A DNA stretch of 64,000 bases from Allium sativum (taxonomy: Eukaryota > Streptophyta > Magnoliopsida > Asparagales > Amaryllidaceae), in NCBI GenBank assembly GCA_030737875.1, contig CM060909.1, forward strand, positions 32,043,159 to 32,107,158, given 5' to 3'. The notes beneath the pieces were generated by a model. The model did not search any database and was not told the origin of the DNA. It saw nothing but the letters and a program-made list of their open reading frames with translations. The position numbers and the translations under genes were made by a program. Positions 21,339 to 32,800 of this stretch are shown here, piece by piece (position 1 is the stretch's first letter; every line of letters starts with the position of its first letter).

Positions 21339-22624
21339 GAAGGAAGGACGGGTGTGTAGCATGAAATACACAGCCGATTACGCGTAGATATAAAATAAAA
21401 TGGTAGCTGGTTGACAAGCCCAACCAGTAGCATCCAGAATAAGAAAGACCAAGACGGTCTTAAGTAGTCAGTCTAGCATACCGATAATATATATACATGA
21501 TAAACCTACCGCATGAGAAAGCAAAATACATAACATGTCTGCACTATATAACAGTGCTCAGTACACAACCAAAATAAATCAACCAGGTACTCCTTCTCAA
21601 AGAGGGAACAAGGAGCTGCTGCCCTGGTTCCAGGAGAGTGCGGTCTGGGGAGGGAGAATTTGAATCAGGCACGTCTGACTGTGCCTGTCCAAAGTTCGAA
21701 GAGGTGCAGTATGTGATAACAGGTTCCCAGCAAATACTTTCTTGGCTTACTGAAGACGCAAGCGTTGCGCTCTAACCAGATACACCAAGAGAAGATCGCT
21801 ACCAAAGAATCCATAGATGGGTCGAGGGAGGAGTGCTGCCAATAATCAAAGAAGGAACGAATCGAAGGAATGAATCCAAGAACGAATGAACTGATTGCCG
21901 CCCAAACAGCGAAGGCGAAATTGCCGTCAAAGAACAAGTGGTTAAGAGATTCATTTTCTAGATTGCAGAGGACATAGAGTGGATCGACATCGATGTTGAA
22001 ATGGCGAAGTCTGTCTTTCGAGTTAATTCGATTACGGATCAGAAGCCATTGAAAAAAAATAACACGGGGATGGAGATGACATTTCCAGATTCTAGAGTAA
22101 GAGAAGCGACGACCTGGGTGGATTAGATAATTGTAACACGATTTAACAGAGAATGTATGAAAGGAGTTCAAGGCCCAAGAGAAAGAGTCTGGCCCAACAG
22201 ATAGCCTGTAGTTATTAATAAGTTCTCCAATGCGGATTAATTCATTAAGTGTGGAAAGCCCAACCCATGAATTAGGAAATAAGCCCAGTGGCCCTAATCT
22301 AAATGCCTCAGCAAGAGTTAGTGGGTTAGAACTGTTTGATGGCCCGAGAATGTTGAAGGAGGAGGATAAAGGTAATTCACCGTTCCAAATGTCTTGCCAA
22401 AACAAGCAAGATTCTCCATTATTTACTTTAACATGGAAAAGCATTTTAACTCTCGATAGGGAGCACAAAACACCGCTCCAAAAAGGAGACGGGAGTGAGG
22501 AAGGGATGAAATGAAGGACCAAGTGTGGATTAGAGTTGTAGTGACGTTTTAAGATCCAGTCCTTCCAAATACAGCTGGTTGGAGAGATAATTCTCCAGAT
22601 CAAGCGTCCAAGTGAATCTATCAA
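21339..22624 (-). mobile_element. 5'-truncated LINE (non-LTR retrotransposon)
   Basis: A 1286-bp insert on the minus strand within the solo LTR, bounded by a perfect 13-bp TSD. It contains the last third of the LINE ORF2 (21665-22624) and a 326-bp 3' untranslated region (21339-21664). No separate poly-A tail is distinguishable because the TSD is A-rich on this strand. The 5' end lies inside coding sequence, the usual result of incomplete reverse transcription. Confidence 0.88.
21665..22624 (-). pseudogene. LINE ORF2 C-terminal part with zf-RVT domain
   Basis: A 319-codon open frame on the minus strand that begins at the truncation point (not a true start) and ends at 21665. Residues about 157-242 form the plant LINE zf-RVT region: FSVKSCYNYL, RIWKCHLHPRVIFFQWLL, RNRINSKDRL, then LYVLCNLENESLNHLFF and AVW. 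Reverse transcriptase and endonuclease domains are missing. Two expected zinc-ligand cysteines appear replaced (Tyr217 two residues before the first visible Cys pair position, Gly234 after HLFFD). The frame has no internal stop, so the insertion is fairly young, but the fragment cannot mobilise by itself. Confidence 0.85.
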
Positions 22625-22637
22625 TTATTTATTTTTT
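22625..22637. repeat. LINE target-site duplication, right copy
   Basis: TTATTTATTTTTT, identical to 21326-21338; the solo LTR resumes with AATTATAAAAGGG. Confidence 0.85.
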
Positions 22638-23339
22638 AATTATAAAAGGGATTGAAAATGGCGTGGTAGTTCGAAATTTCGATCTCAAATTTCAAATGAA
22701 TGTACAGGATTCAAAATAAACCGGATTTTGGCAAAACCAAAAATATTATAATCTATTTGAGAATATCTTTCCAACGAATCCGAAAAATTGAAATTTCATA
22801 GTGGGAATAAAAAGAAATGCCCAGTTGAAAATTCAGAATAGTCGCTATGGAATTTTGGCCCTTAAAAATGGAAATTGTGCAAACGACTTCTGTTTTCGAC
22901 GAAGCCACTTTTGTTGGATCCAGGATGTCGAATTATTGCTAGATTCCAAAATTTGAAATTTTTGAAATCAATATGTGAGCGTGGCGCGGGAAAACGTGTT
23001 TTGACAGTTTCAGTCAATTTCGATCGACCAGAAAATGGCCATTTTTCAAACGGTCTTCAAATTTGATGAAATTAGTTTTGTTAGAACCGTATTGTTAATG
23101 CGAAGCTAGAAAATATTTTTCTGGAATTTTTAGAGACCATATTTGGCCTCGGTAAATTGAAATGTATGTTTAAAATTGAATATATATATTTATATTTTAA
23201 TTTCGATGGAAACCGACCAAAACGATCGAATCAGCTTACCGGACATATCCCATTGTGTTCGGAATGGGGGTATTATGCTAAGGGCGACAGTCGTTGGGTT
23301 CGATTTTAGGTTCGGATGAAAATTTTACTTTTTGAAATT

Positions 23340-23860
23340 TAAATTAAATAAAATATATAATTATATATTGGGGTCAACCCTCCCCTCTCTCCTCTCAATC
23401 GTTCAAAGGAGAAAAAAGAACAAAAAAGAAAAAACATCAGAGCCGTCGCCCTCGTCCACCAACGTCGCCCACCCCTCGCCGGACCTCCGCCACCTCGCCT
23501 GACCTCCTCCGCAGCCCATTCTCCTCCCTCCCTATCGCCCTTTTCTCTCTCCCCTTCTCATTAGGAACATGGGCCCCAAAACCCGTGTCAACCACCGCCT
23601 CTAGCTGATGACCCGCCACCGCACCCCCCATCCGTTAGGAAGACCACCCCGACACCCCCCCGATCCCGTCAGCGCCATCCCCACCATCGCCCTCCCCCTC
23701 GACGAAAAAACTGCGCCTAAGCCCCCTTTCCACCCAAAACCGATGCCAACGCCGCAATGAGGCCCACGTCGACCATCGAAGCACCGCCATCGCTGCTGCC
23801 ACCTCCTCCGATCGCCACTCCACCTCCCGCTCGAACCGCGCACCCCTGTAAGCTTCTTTA
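23340..23860 (+). promoter_or_regulatory. Promoter-like and CpG-rich leader block of the solo LTR
   Basis: A TATATAAT-rich box near 23352-23370 and a pyrimidine patch (CCCTCCCCTCTCTCCTCTC) near 23378-23396 precede about 400 bp of CpG-rich sequence, in strong contrast to the AT-rich surroundings. The block ends near 23848 with TGTAAGCTT followed by TTTATTTATTTATTT, which looks like a 5' splice donor. The short frames here on both strands are composition artefacts. With the LINE removed it lies about 0.88 kb into the LTR. Confidence 0.5.
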
Positions 23861-23899
23861 TTTATTTATTTTTACTTATTTTCTATGTAATTGTCATAA

Positions 23900-24500
23900 A
23901 AAATATATATATAAAGAAAGGAGTTTTATTTATGTATATAAAATAAAAAGAAAGGATTTTTAAAAATAAAAGAAAGGATTTTTAAAAAGAAAGGATTTTA
24001 AAAATAGATAGAAAGATAGGATTTTTATAGTTAGAAAGATTTGATTTTTATTACATAAAGAAAGGATTTCTATTTATATATATAACACTTAAAAATTCGA
24101 TTTTTATATATATAGAATAGCGATAAACATTCGATTTATATATATATAGAATAGCGATAAAAATTCGATTTATATATATAGAATAACGATAAAAATTCGA
24201 TTTATATATATATATAATAGCGATAAAAATTCAATTTTTATATATGAAGTAGCGATGAAAAGATTATATTTTTATCATAGTAAAGGCGATGTTTTTATAT
24301 ATAGAAAGGCGATGTTTTTATATATAGAAAGGCATGATTTTTATATATGAAGCGAAATAAAAATTCGGTCTTTATATAAGAAGTAGAAATATAAAAATAT
24401 AATTTTTATATAGAAAGAAGCATTGTAAAATATATGAAGTAGAAATAAAAATATGGTTTTTATTTACTGGGATAAAGTGATAAAAATATGATTTTTACTG
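23900..24500 (+). repeat. AT-rich tandem repeats in the solo LTR
   Basis: Units of 20-30 bp such as AGAATAGCGATAAAAATTCG and AAAGAAAGGATTTTTA repeat imperfectly, mixed with short TA tracts. Non-coding. Confidence 0.75.
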
Positions 24501-24739
24501 TGAACAGCGGGAAAAGATGGCGATGGTATCGACTGAAATCAAAACGAAAACCAAACAGTTAAGAAGGAATAAAATGGCGGAGTGGATCCCAAAGGTGAGA
24601 ACTTCTCACTTTAATTCTTGTTTTCTAGTTAAATTTATATACTAGGACGCAGACAGTGCTTAGCAGCACCCGACACCCGTTGTCCACAGACCATGGACGA
24701 CTTATTTGATTTTGTTATGTGGTGAAAATTGATAATGAT

Positions 24740-25660
24740 GTGGAATAGATGGAAATATATTCATGTGTTGAATAATAAATATATTCATCTGTTGAAATAA
24801 ATTATTTATTGTTAAAAAGATAAATTTAATGTGAATGTGAATAAATAAATATTCATTTACAAATCGAGCGATTTGTTTATGTACACCCATTTGAAGGATA
24901 TTGATTGGGACGATAAATTTTACACATCGCCCAACTGTACAAATAATATTCAGTATCTGTTGATTTGAAATCCCACACGGGTGTTGGGATGATATTTGGC
25001 GTACATTAATCCCAATTATTTAGTTGTATGTCGATCTATTGGTCGACAGACTGTGTAAGCGTTAATTATTTATATTTAATGCTTATGCAGTTGTGTGGTG
25101 TACTTTGGATGATGGTTGATTATTTATCATTGCTATTATGTACATGTGTTGTATGGAATCCATATAATTAACATTATATGGTAATTGATTGGGCCTCATT
25201 CCAATTTGGAAAATAAAGAATATTATAAAATAAAGGTTCATATGTTGAATAGAATAAATAGTCTTGTGTTGACGATACTCATGTGTTGAGAATATCCATG
25301 TGTTGAAACTTATCATGTGTTGAACGAAATATTTTAACAATAAAATTTACATCTTTATCATACATAAAATTAGAAACTAACTGGAAACTAGATAAGATGA
25401 GTGGTTTCCTAGGTATTGATCTGATGTTGATTTCGGCCTTCGGGGTGAATACTCAGGGAATCGTTCTCTTACTAATTTACGGTTGGAGTCTGATTAAGAA
25501 TTAAACGATAGAAATCATAATTTTACAAAACATATTAAATTACAAAAATAGTCATGTGTTGACAATACTCATGTGTTGAGAATATTCATGTGTTGAAAAA
25601 AAATATTCATGTGTTGAAGAAAATATTCATTTGTTGAATAGAATAACAAAGTTATTGAAA
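24740..25660 (+). repeat. CATGTGTTGAA repeats in the solo LTR
   Basis: More than ten dispersed copies of TCATGTGTTGA and close variants (TTCATTTGTTGAA), clustered at 24755-24800, 25230-25330 and 25550-25640. They are the counterpart of the family 2 mini-hairpin array. Confidence 0.75.
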
Positions 25661-28113
25661 CATATAAAGCCGTGTTGATTAGATATGCGCCATTTTGACG
25701 CGAATGATATTTATATCGATTATATTCGTTTTTATAATGAATATTGAAAAGGAAGTGATTTCAAAATATAACGTTTTGAAAATATTATAATGTATATGTT
25801 AATGACATGGAATATTCAATTTTGATTTAAAATTGAAAATGAAGTTGAAATCGTTTTTAAAACGAATTTAAAACGATTTATAAAATATGTTTAGAATTGA
25901 AATCGATGAAGTATATATAATATATATTAAATGGCCTGAATAGAACGCGCCGCGGCAGTTCGCGAATTTCGACCATTGACTTCGAATTGAAGTTGCGGGA
26001 GATCCGACCATCGGATTCTCCTAAAACTGGAACCGTTGGTTTCGTATCGAAAAGAGCTTTCTAACGAATATAAGAAATTAGAAATATAATGGTTGGATTT
26101 GGAATTATGTCCAAATCAAATTTGGAAAAGGTCGTTGTAAATGTAGTTCAATGGCCGTTGATGGAAATCGACTGTACGGGCCTTGATAAAATTATTAAAA
26201 TTAGTAATAATTTGTGTAAAACCATAAGAAATGATTCGGAAAGAATTGTTATGAAAAATTCCATATTTTAAAAGATAAAAATAGTATTTTATCGAAATGA
26301 ACTAGTTTTGAACTAAAATTATAATCCATTTATTTTTGAAATAAACAAATTGGATTTGAAAGGGTTTTAAAAGTAACTAGAATTTCCAATAATTGAATTG
26401 GAATGGATTTGAATCGAGATTGTCTGTGGAATATTTTGATGTTGGATTTCGTGATTATACAGATATTGTTATGAAAATTTGAAAGATATATTTATATCGT
26501 TATTTCCAATACGATATTTGTTGGTCGTAAAATTTGATATTGAATATAAGCCAATATATTTTCTATTTAGAGCATTGTATTTAATATCAAACGGGATTTG
26601 GGTTTGTCGTGAATGGTGTCTTCATTAACACTTTTCTTAAACCCAGTTGAGAAAAAGATTAAATCTTTTTATTTTGATTTAATGAAATATACCAATTAAA
26701 TGGAATTTAATTGGAATTGAATTTGAATTGATTTTTGGGAAGATTAAAACCAAGTGGAGTTTTAATGAATCTTTAATTAGATTGAAATGATCGAAAATGG
26801 AGTATCACCAGTTTTGCTCCAGGCGATAGTTAAATCTTTAATTAGAATTGAACGTGAAATGGTAATTGAATTTACCGATAACACCGTGGTGTTAAATATG
26901 AAGTATTACCAGTTTTACTTCATGGGATGAATAGGTTGGGGTTGGGAAATTTAACAAGTGATTACTTCGGTAAGGTTCGCTAATCCCGACTAGTTTGGAT
27001 AAACCATAATTTGGTTTGAATTGATATTCAAAAGAAGATTAAAGAATAAATTTAAAGAATTTATCTTTGATAAAATTAATGGGAACCTTTCCCAAAGTAT
27101 AAGAATATTTGAATAAAAGAATATTCTGAATTGGAATGAGGCGTATGTTGTGTTTGTGTAACACTTGTTTATTATTACGCGGGTTATTCAGAAAGACCGG
27201 GTTTTTCCCATTCTAAATAACTGATTCGACGATGTGCCGAGGATGAAGACGGTGGTCGAAGACCGGAGGTCTTCACATCGTTTGGATAATTACTGATGAT
27301 CTTGATTGGGACGTACACCCAAGTGGAGGGAATCAGTTGGTGATCATCCAGACGTACTTGGAGATCGATGGATATGCGAGGTACCAGGTGCCTCCGGTTT
27401 CGTTCAGACCCAGAATGAACTTGTAAATGGACTGTGTGTCTGACATTGGATATCATTCTGTGTGATTGATGGATATCGGTTGCATGGAGTGGTTTGCCTA
27501 TGTGGCATGCTAGCAGAGTCTTGTGGTTGATGATCAAAGCACAACCTGTGTGGCATAGCTTTGTGTAGCGTCAATTCGCGGGCCTCACACCCCGGTTGTG
27601 GACCAGAAGTGGGAGAGGGCTTCATGGAGGACATGCGTTTCTTTCTAGCTAGGGTGGTGTCAGTTACGTACCTGCCCTTACATTTATATTATTTTCACCT
27701 ATGTGGTTGTTGGATTGCTAGGCGCCTCGGATATATCGGTGACTATGTGGAGCCGATGGAGTCATTTGGCTCATTGACGCCCCAAAGGGCGGGGAAATGC
27801 AGTGTTCAGGCATTTTAATCCACATCGGTGGACCGGCCCTAACGATCCGAGGGCCCACCTGAGTCTGGGTTCTGAGACACGGGCTAGAGCGTCTCAAATT
27901 GGTAGAGGACTATCTTTTGCCCCGGTTCACAGATGGGAATCCAACTTCCAATACGTGATTTTGCGGTTTGGATTGTAGAACCTATATATAGTGACATAGT
28001 GGTATGGGGCACTTATGCCGTCTACGATTGATACTTATGATTGAAATTGTTTTGACACTATACACTTATAGTAATAATAAAAGATGAAATTTCACGTATC
28101 AACCATTCTTTGG

Positions 28114-28396
28114 CTATTATAAGGTAAAACCCTATCCTTCGGCTTATGTTGCATTGTGTGATGGGACCTGGGTCTCATAATAGTTTCATTGTTCTTTATT
28201 TAGCATTGCGCTGTTGTTTTATGCACTGGTATTCTTGGGAGGAAACCCATTCCGTGTTATACGGCGTGGTCCCTTGAGTTACCTAACTTTAAAATAAAGA
28301 CTAATAATTGTTTTAGTTCTCACACCAGTCACATGACTGACCTGGAGTTTATTGTTTTAACCTAAACTCTGGGTGCCCCTATTTTCCACACGGGCA
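28114..28396 (+). promoter_or_regulatory. Conserved multi-hairpin module, family 3 (solo LTR)
   Basis: CTATTATAAG (28114-28123) pairs with CTCATAATAG (28174-28183) at 9 of 10 positions. Then CCGT-n5-ACGG near 28247-28263, CAGTC/GACTG (28326-28330 and 28335-28339), GAGTTTA/TAAACTC (28345-28351 and 28363-28369) and TGCCC/GGGCA (28374-28378 and 28392-28396). Same order and distance from the LTR end (about 300-590 bp) as in families 1 and 2. Confidence 0.7.
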
Positions 28397-28701
28397 ACTA
28401 GTAGTTTTGGTTTTGCAGATTTATATTCCCTGGATCCTGATTTACAGCTAGAACGATATCCGGAAAGCTCTGTATCCGTATATCTCTTTCAGTTGTGTAT
28501 TGTATTATTTTCCGCTGCGATGTAATGTAATTTTAATCTTTGATATTTTTCTGATGTATAATATTTATTCGTACTCTGTATATTCTTGTATTCTGATGGA
28601 ATTGTTGTAATAAGCAATGAAATGTTCTTCTTTGTGTTTTGATGTGGCTTGTTCTCAATTCAGTCCGGGCTTTCCTTCACTGGGAAGTTTGGGTCGTTTC
28701 A

Positions 28702-28978
28702 TCTCATGAACCAGGATTAAAGCACATGGCCATTAACCTGATGAGCAATACAGAACACTCTAACTAAGGAAATCATCATTAAGGGATACTTGGTTCAAGA
28801 TTCGTTCACCATAGAATCTCGATAGAACTTTGAATGGTTTACACTAAGTAAAGGTTCAAACCCAAAATATACCTTTTATTTATGTGTTGTTTCCACGATG
28901 ATGCAAAACTTGAGCATAGAACTACATTGGCTTGATCTCACTTTTGTATGTAGGAAGTCACACTAGTGATTCAGCCGT
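28702..28978 (+). mobile_element. Ty1/copia unit A, 3' untranslated region (second fragment)
   Basis: Colinear with 56784-57080 of unit B (for example CATGAACCAGGATTAAAGC). It lacks about 20 bp present in B and C near the TTGTTCCGG motif. It ends in the TSD GCCGT (28974-28978), where the next element starts. Non-coding. Confidence 0.88.
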
Positions 28979-29865
28979 TGTTAGCTTGCTTTGTGACCAA
29001 GCTACCCAAAGCTTAAGGGATCAACGATAACTTGAATGAAGTAATAAAGGCTTGGAAAAAACTTGGTTCATATATACATGGAGGCCCCGGGGTCAGATTC
29101 TTTCCTCGGATCTGTCCTTGCCTCGGTTCGGATCTAACTGTGTGGCTCAAAGCAACAGCCCCAGGTCGGAGCTTGGGGTCGGATTGGTTCGAGGTACTTC
29201 TACCTCTCCTTCAGTGGAAAAGAATTCGGATCGGATAGGAACAATAACATCAGTTCAGGTCGGATTAACACACATCCGATCCACCTGTACAAATGAATAT
29301 GACATGATTCTCTGGCATACATCTTCGGATCGGATTGGACCATTCAGGTCGGATGGCTTCACTGCTTCATTATTTGCCGATTGCTTTCGGTTCGGATTGA
29401 ATAAAGGCTGACCTGATCCCATATCCACACAGCAAAAGCGGTTACCAAGTCTCCACTCACTCCACTACTTTCGAGATTTACTCTGAAGCTGCCACGTGGC
29501 TACTCAGCCCTAACCGAATTTCTGCCTATAAATACATCAATTCGCAGCCATTTTGGGGGGCTTTTTGGCAGTTATCTTCTTCATGGCTTCTATGGCCGAA
29601 TTCGTGTACTAAAATGACCAACTTCGTCATTAGATTCAATGAATTCAGAGAGAATTATTCGTTGAACTTGAGCGATCGAGTGATTAAATTCATTGTAATT
29701 GTAATTGTAATCCATGAATGAAATGAGAAACTATGAAGTGGATGTAGGCTTGTTAATGCCGAACCACTATAAATCTCGTGTCTCTACTTGATTTTTTACG
29801 TTTTAGATTATTATTCCTCACAAATCCTAGACAATTGGGTGTTAGTGCCATTTTTTGGTCTAACA
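28979..29865 (+). repeat. 5' LTR of the 28979-38206 element
   Basis: Partner of 37326-38206. It contains many GGATCGGA/TCCGATCC motifs (29110-29410) and a TATA box at 29527. The overlapping frames here (68 and 119 codons) recur in the 3' LTR by duplication only. Confidence 0.92.
29527..29534 (+). promoter_or_regulatory. TATA box in the 0.9-kb LTR
   Basis: TATAAATA in the context GCCTATAAATACATC, about 0.55 kb into the LTR; the matching copy is at 37874-37881. Confidence 0.65.
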
Positions 29866-32800
29866 TTTTGGTGCTTTCACTGAGAAATGAAGATTCTCAA
29901 CATATAGGTATTCTCCATTCTACTATTGGATCACCAAGTCCGATGAGGAAATCCTGCAAATTCAACATTTTTAATGACTTTCCAGTTCGAAGAAGTCTCT
30001 GGATCGGATGCGGGTGACCAGCAGATCGGATTGAGTTGATGCAGAATCGCAGGGCTTCGATTCGGATAGCCCCACTCAGTTCTGGTCGGGTCCGACCCAA
30101 CCCCACGAAGTTATACACTGAGACGTTGGAACTAGTAATAGCAGCATCGGTTCGGATCAAATGACCAGGGGTCCGATCCGACCCTAATAAAATGAAAAAT
30201 TCAACCCTACCCGAACCGCAGGAAAAGACCCGAACCGACTAGCTAATAACAACCCCGATCCGGCTCGGAGGAACTAGTCCGATCCGACCCAACCTGAAGA
30301 CAATCTCCGAACCGCAAATTTGAAGGCATGATCCGATCCGACCTGAAACAGCTATTTTTCGGAAAAATACATTTTTCTGATCATTTCAGAAAAGGCTCCA
30401 TCTTCCAAAATTGAAAAAATCGTGCGATGCTCGGAGGAACTAGTGCGATCGTCGCCAGGACTGTGGGGTCCCGGACCCCCACCGGCGCTGCGCCCGGACC
30501 CGCTGACGGCCTCGCCTTCGGCTCGGAGCACGGCTCGCCTTCAGCTCGGCGTACATTTTAGCTAATAGCAGTTATCAAAAGCTTGTCAATGAAGATTAAA
30601 TGGATAGTTTGTGAATACCCCGGTAGACGACAACGACTGGGATTTTTCCCAGAGCCACGACACCTACTTACATCAGTAAGTCAGTGTGAGGAGGTATTGA
30701 TCAAATTCAGCTTGTTATCATCGACAATATACGAGACAACGATTGTCTCATAACAACTTCCTCTACCATATCTCCAATGGTGTATAGATTTCATCAATGC
30801 AATTGATGTTGTTCCCTAACGAGCAGTGACCACCTTATTTATGTAACTTAAACTTGTCCAATCGGCGGAGCATCGAATGACGGATATATGGAACAATCCG
30901 AGCACTACTCTGAAGATGATTCATATGATCTTAGTGACCATGATTGTCAATAAGGGGATACCATAAAGCAGCTAAGGATCTTAATGTCCCAAAGCTACAC
31001 TTCAATTGTATGATGTGATGAATGAAATATGTCCTGCGGTTAGCCTTCCGAAGAACTTGGCGAACCTTTGCAATTGCTGTTTGTTGTCAACTGCATCGAG
31101 GAAGACTGATTTCCATCGAATAAGGGTTAAGTCAACATACTTTGGAACCCATAGTTAGGTGCTAGTTGAACCACCACACGCCACGATCGGACTTATGGAT
31201 CCTTTCCTGGATTATGGCAACTTGACTGCTCACCAGCCACCATACGACCTTGGTCAAATGATGAGAGCTTGAGATTAAAGAAAATATGAATCAACCATTA
31301 GCTCTCTACTTCTTATTTCAGTTGTGACATAACACATGCATATTACTTAAAGTCTCGCAAGTTGCGCTATCATACTCAAGTTTATCTGATTAAGGTCTAA
31401 ACCGACCAGCTCCAGCAGAAGTCAGAGCTTACATTTCACCCTAGTGTCTACTGCTCAATTCCCAAACATTAGCCGAATCCATCGCTAAATTTACCATTCC
31501 CGAAGAGGATGTGTTAGATGAAGAAGATGGACCTTCAAAACGAAAAATGAATACAAGCACCCATTACTGTATACCGACGGTGCAATGAATGATCGACGAC
31601 CCGGTGTTGGAGATGTATTGATTCGAAGGAAATTCCAGATGAAGGGACTATAACTCGTAGCTTTCCTAGAATAGGTAGAAGAGTTGTAGGATGGATTAGA
31701 AAGTTACAACATATCTTACATCCTACGAACATAAATCAAAAGGTCAATAATAAGGCCAAGTTAGACAGTTCCGACAACTCGGAAGAGAGTCATAGACAAC
31801 TCCATGATGAACTTCCTGCTGCACGGAATGCATTTAGCAAGGAGAAGTGAAAGGCATGCCATTGCTCTTTATGCCTCAAGATATGACATGTAAGGCGACA
31901 ATGCTTATTTCCCTTGGAAGGTTGTCCCAAGACAGACACCAATGAGACTCGTTGCGGAATTCACCGCCCTGAATGATTGGACAAAATCACTAATCAGCCT
32001 TCCGCCAGATGGGTGATGAACGCAAATGAAACTTTTGAAAAACGACGTCTTGGAGTTAGAAAGTGAAGATTTACAATTTCACTCCCTTCATCGAGGATTA
32101 GTCAAGTAACTCGTGTCCCATACATTGGGTGCAACTGGAGATTCGAACGTCAATTGCTCATGATTACATCATCTAATTCAAAGCTGATACATGATAGGCT
32201 TGCATGACCCCCTGACATTCAACCCTTGCCCTTAGCATGGGGGCAAAAAGGCAATTTAAAGGAGACATGACCTTGTCATTTGCTTACAATATTTTCCTAG
32301 TTGTCTTTGTCACTCCAAGACCACAATCAAGCCATCCCTGGCAGAGATTGGGCAAGGCAAAATGGACATGCAGATAGCATGCAATGCCATTTTCACACAG
32401 AATAATATTCATTCCTTTAACAGGACTACTCTTTAACCATAACTCTTATATTTTCATCCTTTATGAGTTATTGATGTAATTAACTCAGATGAAATAATAT
32501 GTGGATGGTGTAGGTACCTAGGATTTGAAACCGATCAGGCTTCTAACACCCGCATATAGAGTTATGGAGCAATATCATGACAAGCTTGATTGAACCGCTC
32601 ATTTAAAAGGTCACACTCTCCGCCTAAAAGTGGTTGTATAGCTGAAGGTGGATCTGAGATGACATCCATTCCTAGAATCATACGTGGAAGAGCTAAAGAT
32701 AAGTATGCATTGACTTTTGCATTTTAAAAGTTGGAATTCGATTTCAGATAGATGCAATTCGACAGTCTACATGGCTCAGTCCTATGTCTGACACCATCAT

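Larger units (their letters stand above)
21175..28701 (+). mobile_element. Solo giant LTR (family 3, about 6.2 kb) carrying a LINE insertion
   Basis: It begins TGTAATAACCCGG and ends GGGTCGTTTCA. Copia unit A is continuous across it: AAGACTC before and CTCATGAACC after, read straight through as AAGACTCATGAACC at 56779 in unit B. The flanking duplication is imperfect, so the exact edge is uncertain by 1-2 bp. After removing the LINE and one TSD copy, about 6.2 kb remains. Many blocks match the family 2 LTR (near 22650-23300, 25930-26090, 27120-27900 and 28100-28400). There is no primer site, centre or second LTR, so this is a solo LTR left by LTR-LTR recombination. Confidence 0.85.

Noticed and set aside
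23437..23843. Overlapping GC-rich ORFs on both strands that could suggest a small host gene
   Set aside because: Low-complexity Pro/Arg/Gly composition from a CpG-rich LTR leader, frames on both strands, no domain, no conservation.
29052..29411. 119-codon ORF with a copy at 37399-37758
   Set aside because: Located in the two LTRs of one element; substitutions between the copies look random with respect to codon position.
30440..30560. GC-rich island in the 28979-38206 element considered as an rRNA or host gene fragment
   Set aside because: No resemblance to rRNA helices or a coding frame; it lies inside the element centre.
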